Source of the DNA: Gemmatimonadaceae bacterium
GTDB taxonomy: Bacteria; Gemmatimonadota; Gemmatimonadetes; Gemmatimonadales; Gemmatimonadaceae
Assembly (NCBI GenBank): GCA_014379705.1
Contig: JACMLI010000097.1
Span: 1 to 5,130, forward strand
Reading direction: 5' to 3'
DNA length: 5,130 nucleotides
The position numbers and the translations under genes were made by a program. The notes beneath the pieces are model-generated. The model was not told the origin of the DNA, did not search any database, and saw only the letters and a program-made list of their open reading frames with translations. The first letter of the stretch is position 1. Each line of letters opens with the position of its first letter. Below, one piece after another: positions 1 to 4,373 of this stretch.

Positions 1-543
1 CGCCTCGATGAGGCGGTCGGCGAGATGACGGGGCTGACCCTCGCTCGCCTCGAACGTCGTCGCGACGGCGTCGACCACGTCCTTGCTCACCAGCAGGTTC
101 CCCTGCGTCACGTACGTGGCGCCGGCGCGATGGCCGGCCCATTGCTGCGCAGAACTCCCGGTGTGCTGCGCGCTCGCGCCGTTGATCGCGATCACGCCGA
201 TCTGACGCGAGGCCGACGCGGAGTCACGCGCGAGCAGTCGCGACAGGGCAGCCGACGGCGTCTCCCCTTTCTGGATCGCATCGAGCAACTCGGCGCCGTA
301 TTCGGTTCGCGTATTCGACTGTGTGGCAACCGCGCCGACGCCGGCTCGGAGCCACGGCACGCCATTGCCGACACACGCGACGCGCGTCGTCACGGCCACG
401 CCGACCTCGCCAGTCCGCTTGTCGATGGCCGCGATCGAGAACGTGTGAAAGATCAGGGAATCCCGCCCCCACCCCACCGGCTCCTGGGCGAGGACGGGAG
501 ACGCGACAAGCAAACACGCTGCGACGGTGCGGAGACAACGCAT
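1..543 (-). CDS. Secreted DUF1028 family protein (Ntn-hydrolase-like), 3' end outside window
   Basis: Reading leftward from an ATG at 543, the frame is open for 181 codons and runs off the window edge, so the C-terminus is missing. Residues 1-19 look like a Sec signal peptide: a basic n-region (MRCLR), a hydrophobic core and a VLA-QE cleavage site, which also supports this start despite a poor ribosome binding site. After about 12 linker residues the DUF1028 signature follows: TFSIAAID at 34-41, TGEVGVAV at 44-51, VPWLRAGVGAVATQS at 62-76, RQIGVIAINGASAQHTGS at 113-130, WAGHRAGATYVTQGN at 135-149. The family adopts an Ntn-hydrolase-like fold, but its substrate is not established; a peptidase or amidase role is often suggested. 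The signal peptide puts this copy outside the cytoplasm. It is divergent from the gene at 829 and not obviously linked to it. Family assignment is confident, function unknown. Confidence 0.88.
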   Translation of the reverse strand, partial: MRCLRTVAACLLVASPVLAQEPVGWGRDSLIFHTFSIAAIDKRTGEVGVAVTTRVACVGNGVPWLRAGVGAVATQSNTRTEYGAELLDAIQKGETPSAALSRLLARDSASASRQIGVIAINGASAQHTGSSAQQWAGHRAGATYVTQGNLLVSKDVVDAVATTFEASEGQPRHLADRLIEA

Positions 544-696
544 ATCCAGGACCGGGGGAGGGGGCGTACGGAAAACGATAACATGCGTCGACGAACGCGA
601 TCAGGGCCGGAATGGGGAATGGTGATTCGTCCGGATTTCGAGGGACCGTTTGACGCGGATTCACCACGAGGATCCAACCAATGGCTGAAGCGTTTC

Positions 697-717
697 CTGC
701 CATCTGCCATCTGCCAC
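697..717. repeat. Tandem heptamer repeat, CTGCCAT x3
   Basis: Three adjacent 7-bp units lie at 697-703, 704-710 and 711-717. The first two are CTGCCAT and the third differs only in its last base (CTGCCAC). A T-run (719-723) follows directly. The array is entirely intergenic. Short heptameric tandem arrays occur between genes in several bacterial phyla and arise by slippage; no function can be assigned from this copy. Confidence 0.75.
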
Positions 718-766
718 CTTTTTCGCCGAGCCGTCACACGGGAGAGGAAACGTCAGAGGGGAGCCC

Positions 767-796
767 TTGCCCCGATACACCCGGAATGCCTACATT
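767..796 (+). promoter_or_regulatory. Weak sigma-70-like promoter candidate for the PadR operon
   Basis: TTGCCC (767-772) and TACATT (791-796) each match four of six positions of the -35 and -10 consensus and are 18 bp apart. This would place the transcript start about 20-30 bp before the ATG at 829. Chance matches of this quality are common, so the call rests mainly on position: it is the only hexamer pair I noticed at suitable spacing just upstream of the operon. Confidence 0.25.
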
Positions 797-816
797 GTCG
801 GCAATACTTGAACATC

Positions 817-821
817 GAGGG
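817..821 (+). promoter_or_regulatory. Ribosome binding site for the small membrane-protein gene
   Basis: GAGGG lies 7 bases before the ATG at 829. It selects this start over the long upstream extension of the same open frame, which reads antisense through the DUF1028 gene and has no recognisable protein content. Confidence 0.6.
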
Positions 822-828
822 CACGCAC

Positions 829-1218
829 ATGGCGGCACCCAGCTGGATCACGTCAAAGGTCGCAGGGACCATCGTCGGAATCTTCTGCGCAGGCATCACT
901 GTCATGCTGATCGAGAAGGCCGGGCACGCGCTCCTTGGCACGTCGACCCCTGTCGACCCGTCGGCGATCACGACGCCGATGCACCTCTCCGTCCTGGTGG
1001 CGTGGGTAGTCGGCGTCGCGGTCGGTGCGGCGGTGGCAACGCGATGGTCCCGGGCCACGTCCGTCGTGCCCGGCATGATCGTCGGAGCCGTGCTCCTCGC
1101 GGGCACGATCGCCAACCTCGTGGCCATTCGGCACCCCGTGTGGATGGCGCTCGCTGCCCTCGTCCTCATGCCGGTGGCCGCGCTTCTCTCGGCGCGCGCC
1201 CTGCGCCCTGCGTCCTGA
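829..1218 (+). CDS. Small four-helix membrane protein, conserved hypothetical
   Basis: This 129-aa protein is mostly hydrophobic, with four predicted membrane helices at about 11-28, 52-71, 79-100 and 104-123. Motifs visible are IEKAGHALLG at 28-37 (Glu29 and His33 at the end of helix 1), TIANLVAIRHPVW at 93-105 (Asn97, His102, Pro103, Trp105) and a Gly/Ala-rich second helix. From memory this pattern (E..GH after helix 1, N..(I/P)(P/R)HP.W before helix 4) resembles a widespread family of small four-helix proteins with no assigned function. The frame stays open far upstream, but the ATG at 829 has a good ribosome binding site and begins the protein-like sequence. It is first in an operon: the PadR gene starts 2 bp after its stop, so its expression is probably PadR-controlled. 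Role unknown; a small-molecule or lipid-related membrane function is only a guess. Confidence 0.8.
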   Translation: MAAPSWITSKVAGTIVGIFCAGITVMLIEKAGHALLGTSTPVDPSAITTPMHLSVLVAWVVGVAVGAAVATRWSRATSVVPGMIVGAVLLAGTIANLVAIRHPVWMALAALVLMPVAALLSARALRPAS

Positions 1219-1220
1219 GC

Positions 1221-1559
1221 ATGGGAAGCGAAGGACTCGGTGAGTTCGAGCAACTCGTCCTGCTCGCTGTCGTTCGCTGCGCCGACGACGCTTATGCCAG
1301 CGGCGTGCGCGACGAGATCGAGACGCGCATCGGGCGCACGTTCTCCCGCGGCGCAGTGCATGTCACACTCGACCGGCTCGAGCGAAAGGGCTACCTTCGT
1401 TCCGCCATGGGAGCGCCCACAGCGGAACGCGGCGGGAAAGCCAAGCGCCTTTTTTCGATCACCGCGGCGGGTCGCAGGTCGCTCCAGGCCTCCCTTGAGG
1501 GAATCGAGGCGATGCGACGCGGACTCGGAGCCGACCTGCGATGGAGCACCGAATCGTGA
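1221..1559 (+). CDS. PadR family transcriptional regulator
   Basis: This 112-aa winged-helix protein has the classic PadR layout. GEFEQLVLLAVVRC at 7-20 is helix 1, AYASGVRDEIETRIGR at 24-39 covers helix 2 and the region leading to the recognition helix, and SRGAVHVTLDRLERKGYLRS at 42-61 is the recognition helix plus the start of the wing. RGGKAKRLFSITAAGRRSL at 70-88 forms the wing strands and the start of the C-terminal helix. It is short, so it belongs to the compact PadR subgroup with a single C-terminal dimerisation helix. PadR proteins are ligand- or stress-responsive repressors that usually control neighbouring membrane proteins and often their own gene. Here the gene follows a small membrane-protein gene by 2 bp and overlaps the next membrane-protein gene, so it probably regulates the whole three-gene unit. 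There is no strong ribosome binding site before the ATG at 1221, which fits translational coupling. Confidence 0.93.
   Translation: MGSEGLGEFEQLVLLAVVRCADDAYASGVRDEIETRIGRTFSRGAVHVTLDRLERKGYLRSAMGAPTAERGGKAKRLFSITAAGRRSLQASLEGIEAMRRGLGADLRWSTES
1527..1530 (+). promoter_or_regulatory. Ribosome binding site bearing on the start of the third operon gene
   Basis: GGAG lies 10 bases before the ATG at 1541. A second GGAG (1543-1546) lies 12 bases before the in-frame ATG at 1559, which overlaps the PadR stop as TGATG. Spacing slightly favours 1541; the stop-start overlap favours 1559. The choice changes only six N-terminal residues. Confidence 0.4.
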
Positions 1560-2113
1560 TGCGCGTGCGCGACGTGATGGAGCGCGCCATGCTGCTCGCC
1601 GTTCCCGCGCGCGAGCGGGAGGCGGTGTCCGGTGACCTCCAGGAGGACATCGTGAGCGGGCGCCTTCCCGAAGGCTTTTTCGCACGGATGCGCGAGTTGG
1701 CCAGCGTAGCGCTGCGGTACCAGCGCGAGGCCTATCAGGATCCCGACGCGCGTCTTGGCGCCGCGGCCCTCGCCGTGGCGGGCGTGCTCCTGCTGCTCGT
1801 CATTCCGTCGGCGGGCATCGGTTCGCTGGTCGTGGTCGAGTATCACGACCCCCTCTCGCGCGCGGCCATCCGGTTCTGGGGGCAGGGCGAGCTCGTGGCG
1901 GCGATGGCGGCAGGACTCGTCGTGGGCCGGGCTCCGATCCTGCCCGAGGCCTCGAATGCGGCGCGGTGGCATATCGGCGTGTCGCTGTCGCTGCTGATGC
2001 TATCGGGCGTTGGGGCCCTCGCGGCGCCTCCGTTCGCCACGGTGCTGCTGCTGGCCACGCTCTGGTTCGGTGACCGCGCCCGCGGATCGCGTACCTCGTC
2101 GCCCGCGGTCTGA
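1541..2113 (+). CDS. PadR-linked membrane protein with N-terminal 'GDLQED' helical domain
   Basis: This 190-aa protein has two parts. Residues 1-65 are charged and helical: LLAVPAREREAVSGDLQED at 18-36, then RMRELASVALRYQREAY at 49-65. This resembles the short cytosolic prefix domain (lP..RRe.v.GDL.Ee) on the MacB/FtsX-like permeases encoded beside PadR genes in Acidobacteria and Gemmatimonadota, and in layout the HAAS/DUF1700 proteins paired with PadR in Firmicutes. Residues 73-178 hold about four hydrophobic segments (73-98, 115-131, 144-162, 163-177). There is no permease domain: the protein ends in a short RGSRTSSPAV tail. So it is either a stand-alone relative of the prefix domain or a remnant of a larger permease. 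The start overlaps the PadR gene by 19 bases; the in-frame ATG at 1559 is an alternative. Coding is certain enough; the domain relation is my inference from motif resemblance, and the function is unknown. Confidence 0.78.
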   Translation: MEHRIVMRVRDVMERAMLLAVPAREREAVSGDLQEDIVSGRLPEGFFARMRELASVALRYQREAYQDPDARLGAAALAVAGVLLLLVIPSAGIGSLVVVEYHDPLSRAAIRFWGQGELVAAMAAGLVVGRAPILPEASNAARWHIGVSLSLLMLSGVGALAAPPFATVLLLATLWFGDRARGSRTSSPAV

Positions 2114-2127
2114 CGCCGCTACGCGGG
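2102..2127. terminator. Possible bidirectional stem between convergent stop codons (weak)
   Basis: CCCGCG (2102-2107) can pair with CGCGGG (2122-2127) around a 14-base loop that contains the plus-strand stop (2111-2113) and minus-strand stop (2119-2121). A competing shorter stem (GCGG 2105-2108 with CCGC 2116-2119) is also possible. Neither is followed by a T-run on either strand, so this is not a standard intrinsic terminator. It is listed because no other terminator candidate separates the two facing operons. Confidence 0.2.
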
Positions 2128-3480
2128 GACCTTGGTCTTCGCGTACTGGTCCATCCCGAAGCCGAGCAGCAGCGTCGCCGCGACGAACGCCGCCGAGAAG
2201 TAGTACGGCGCGTTCACGCTGATCGAGTCGAACGCCCAACCGAAGAACAGCGGCGCCACAATGCGCGACGCGCCACCGAAGGTCTGCTGCATCCCCATGT
2301 AGAGCCCGCGCTCGTGGTTCGGGATCACCCGCGAGAGCAGCGACGTCACGCATGGGAACGTGAACGCGGTACCTAACGGCAGGAGCGCCACCGCGATCGC
2401 CAGCATCCCGATGTTGCGCGACAGGGGCATGCCGACGAGCCCCAGGGTGAGCAGCACGATGCCGAGCCGGGAGAGGCGAGCCTCCCCGAGACGATCGACC
2501 GCCGGGCCCAGCAAGAGCACGCGCGCGAAGACCGAGATCGCCCCGATGTACATGAAGAAGAACCCGATCGTCTTCTCCGTCACCAGGAAGCGATCGTTCA
2601 GGAACAGCGCGAGGACCGTGTTCACCCCCTGGAACGACCCGATCGCAATCGCATAGATCCAGATGAGTCGCGACGCCGGCTCGCCAGAGTGCGAGATCAC
2701 GCGCCAGGCCGCCTGGCGCGACGAGCGGCGCGGCTTGTCGGAAATGGCATGCTCCCGCGATTCCTTCAGGTACTTCCACGCGAACCACATCGTCACGAGG
2801 CAGAGCACCGCGGCCACGATCCCCGGCGCCGCGTGGCCCATCGCCAGCTCTCCGCTCCCCGGCATCAAGTCCTGCATGCCAAGCACGACGGCGAACGACC
2901 CCAGCACCGGGCCCAGTGCCACGCCCAGGTTCGTCGCCGCCGAAAGCCAGCCTAACGCGCGCGCCCGGTTGGCGGGCTCTGTGGAATCGGCGACGTACGC
3001 CTGGATCACGCCCACGGTGCCGCCCCCCGCGCCCTGCACGAGACGGGAGATAAAGAGCACGATGAGTGAGTCCGCAAAACCGAAGATCAGGTACGAAATC
3101 GCCGATGCGCCCAGCGCAATCAGCAGCGCCGGCCGACGGCCGTAGCGGTCACTGAACCGCCCCCACATCGGCGCGCTGAGCAGCTGCGCCGTCGTGAAGG
3201 CCGCCACGATCACGCCCGAGATCAGGCCGATGCCGGCGTTCACCCCGAGGATCTGCACGCCGCCGTCGCCGCTCAGGTTCTTCACGTAGAACGGCAGCAG
3301 CGGGATGATCATCAGCACCCCGACCATGTCGAGGAACGCCGTGGCCATCAACGCGAAAAGCGTGGCCGGGATCTTCCGCACCTCCTGGAAGAGCACGTAC
3401 AGGAGGGCCGAGCCGATCAACCCGAGCAGCACCCGCACGAGAGGTGACTGCAAGGACTCCGCGATGGTGAACTGCGCCAT
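2119..3480 (-). CDS. MFS transporter, TetA/DHA1-like drug:H+ antiporter type
   Basis: This 453-aa protein has the drug:proton antiporter-1 signature. TM1 reads TAFLDMVGVLMIIPLLPFYV (47-66) with the conserved acidic residue Asp51. Motif A follows at 107-116 (GRFSDRYGRR). A motif B-like segment with Arg146 is FISRLVQGAGGG (143-154), and antiporter motif C is NLGVALGPVLG (184-194). A charged cytosolic linker lies at 239-270, and a degenerate second motif A is GPAVDRLGEARLSRLG (325-340). The first 40 residues are unusual: they precede the normal MFS start and carry an extra hydrophobic stretch (13-31), so the protein may have 13 helices. Its ATG overlaps the stop of the upstream permease gene as TGATG and lacks a clear ribosome binding site, so it is probably translated by coupling in the same operon. 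The natural substrate is unknown; export of a drug-like or nucleoside-like compound is possible. Confidence 0.9.
   Translation of the reverse strand: MAQFTIAESLQSPLVRVLLGLIGSALLYVLFQEVRKIPATLFALMATAFLDMVGVLMIIPLLPFYVKNLSGDGGVQILGVNAGIGLISGVIVAAFTTAQLLSAPMWGRFSDRYGRRPALLIALGASAISYLIFGFADSLIVLFISRLVQGAGGGTVGVIQAYVADSTEPANRARALGWLSAATNLGVALGPVLGSFAVVLGMQDLMPGSGELAMGHAAPGIVAAVLCLVTMWFAWKYLKESREHAISDKPRRSSRQAAWRVISHSGEPASRLIWIYAIAIGSFQGVNTVLALFLNDRFLVTEKTIGFFFMYIGAISVFARVLLLGPAVDRLGEARLSRLGIVLLTLGLVGMPLSRNIGMLAIAVALLPLGTAFTFPCVTSLLSRVIPNHERGLYMGMQQTFGGASRIVAPLFFGWAFDSISVNAPYYFSAAFVAATLLLGFGMDQYAKTKVPA
2700..2720. repeat. Perfect palindrome with 10-bp arms inside the MFS gene
   Basis: CGCGCCAGGC (2700-2709), one central C (2710) and GCCTGGCGCG (2711-2720) form a perfect dyad. 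It encodes residues 254-260 of the MFS protein, in the cytosolic linker between the two six-helix halves. As RNA it would fold as a 9-bp GC-rich stem with a three-base loop. It may be incidental to codon choice. Confidence 0.7.
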
Positions 3481-4373
3481 CAGTCAGCGGCTCGACCGAG
3501 GGCGGCTGGCTGGCGCGAACGCCCCATCATGCCGGCAACAGCGATGATGGTAAGGACATATGGGATCATGGCAACGAAGTGCGAAGGGATCAGCTGCAGC
3601 CCCTGCAGCTGGATCTGCAGGGTCTCGGCGGCTGCAAAGACAAGGCAAGCAACCGCGGCGCGTCCTGGTTCCCAGCCACCAAAGATCACGGCGGCGAGGG
3701 CGATGAAGCCGCGCCCTGCGGTCATGCTGTCGGTGAACTGGTGCTGCTCGATGGAAAGGTAGGCGCCTCCGAGTCCGGCGAACGCACCGGCCATCAACAC
3801 CGCGATCCAGCGGATGCGCGCCACCGAGACGCCCACGGATGCCGCCGCGTCCGGCTTCTCACCGACCGCACGAAGTCGAAGGCCGAAGGTCGTACGATTG
3901 AGGATCCACCACACGGTTGGCAGTGACACGAGGCCGAGGAGCACCAGGGGGCTCGCCAGGGACGCGAACACCGACGCTTCCCCCGAGCCACTCGCCGAGA
4001 ACCAGTCGAAGCCCGGCACGCGCGGCGAGTTTGACGAGGAGTCGAAGGCGAGGCGGAGGAAGAACCGCGTCACACCCACGGCGAGCAGGTTGATGGCGAT
4101 GCCGAGGACGACCTGGTCGGCGCGGTAGCGGATGCTCGCCAGGGCGTGGATTGCCGCCGCGAGAACACCCCCACCTGCGCCGGCCAGGATGCCGATCCAC
4201 GGCGAGCCGCTGTAGAAGCTGCCTAACGCGGCGCAGAAAGCGCCGGTGAGCATCCACCCCTCGAGCGTCAGGGCGATGATGCCGGCCCGCTCCGAGAGCA
4301 CGCCGCCGGACGCCGCGAAAAGGTACGGCGTCGCGATGCGGAGCGTCTGCACGAGGAAGACGAGCACGCTCAT
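3480..4373 (-). CDS. ABC transporter permease, BMP-family nucleoside/purine importer (second permease)
   Basis: This 297-aa integral membrane protein is of the BPD_transp_2 class. It matches the smaller permease of BMP-dependent nucleoside importers such as Bacillus NupQ (YufQ). Family landmarks: IATPYLFAASGGVLSERAGI at 13-32, LEGWMLTGAF at 37-46, GVLAAAIHALASIRYRADQVVLGIAINLLAVG at 69-100, the cytosolic coupling region FGLRLRAVGEKPDAAASVGVSVARIR at 163-188, AGAFAGLGGAYLS at 195-207, GRGFIALAAVIFGGWEP at 220-236 and PSHFVAMIPYVLTI at 263-276. The usual 'NIGxEG' element is ALTLEG here. The ATG at 4373 has a strong GGAGGT 4 bases upstream and overlaps the previous stop as ATGA. The frame is open further upstream (to 4799), but that part is an off-frame reading of the first permease. 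It should heterodimerise with the upstream permease; the ATPase and binding lipoprotein are not in view. Simple sugar or other nucleobase substrates remain possible. Confidence 0.92.
   Translation of the reverse strand: MSVLVFLVQTLRIATPYLFAASGGVLSERAGIIALTLEGWMLTGAFCAALGSFYSGSPWIGILAGAGGGVLAAAIHALASIRYRADQVVLGIAINLLAVGVTRFFLRLAFDSSSNSPRVPGFDWFSASGSGEASVFASLASPLVLLGLVSLPTVWWILNRTTFGLRLRAVGEKPDAAASVGVSVARIRWIAVLMAGAFAGLGGAYLSIEQHQFTDSMTAGRGFIALAAVIFGGWEPGRAAVACLVFAAAETLQIQLQGLQLIPSHFVAMIPYVLTIIAVAGMMGRSRQPAALGRAAD
3591..3611. repeat. Perfect inverted repeat with 9-bp arms near the end of the second permease gene
   Basis: CAGCTGCAG (3591-3599) and CTGCAGCTG (3603-3611) are perfect reverse complements separated by CCC. 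CTGCAG recurs at 3594, 3603 and 3615. The repeat encodes alternating Leu/Gln residues 255-261 (QLQGLQL). It can form a stable hairpin in the mRNA about 110 bases before the stop of this gene. Confidence 0.7.

Larger units (their letters stand above)
544..828. other. Divergent intergenic region (285 bp)
   Basis: No convincing gene lies between the start of the leftward DUF1028 gene and the rightward membrane-protein gene at 829. Long open frames cross the region in both directions, but they show no recognisable protein and are typical of GC-rich DNA. The region must carry the promoters of both flanking transcription units. It contains a three-copy heptamer repeat, a weak promoter candidate and a short dyad next to the gene at 829. 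I found no good sigma-70-like promoter for the leftward gene; its upstream stretch is C/G-rich and lacks a Shine-Dalgarno. Confidence 0.7.

Noticed and set aside
621..665. Possible inverted repeat GGTGA / TCACC in the intergenic region
   Set aside because: Only five paired bases at the ends with a long, poorly pairing interior; expected by chance.
25..828. Long rightward open frame leading into the small membrane-protein gene
   Set aside because: It is antisense to the DUF1028 gene and low-complexity Arg/Gly-rich; absence of stops is typical of GC-rich DNA. The real gene starts at 829.
681..1220. Rightward open frame upstream of, and in frame with, PadR
   Set aside because: It overlaps the 129-aa membrane-protein gene in another frame and is His/Arg/Gly-rich without domain features; PadR homology begins at the ATG at 1221.
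753..1685. 310-aa leftward open frame across the PadR operon
   Set aside because: Shadow of three well-supported rightward genes; the translation has no recognisable motif.
2000..2788. 262-aa leftward open frame inside the MFS gene
   Set aside because: Off-frame reading of the MFS gene on the same strand, with an Arg/Ala/Gly-rich translation.
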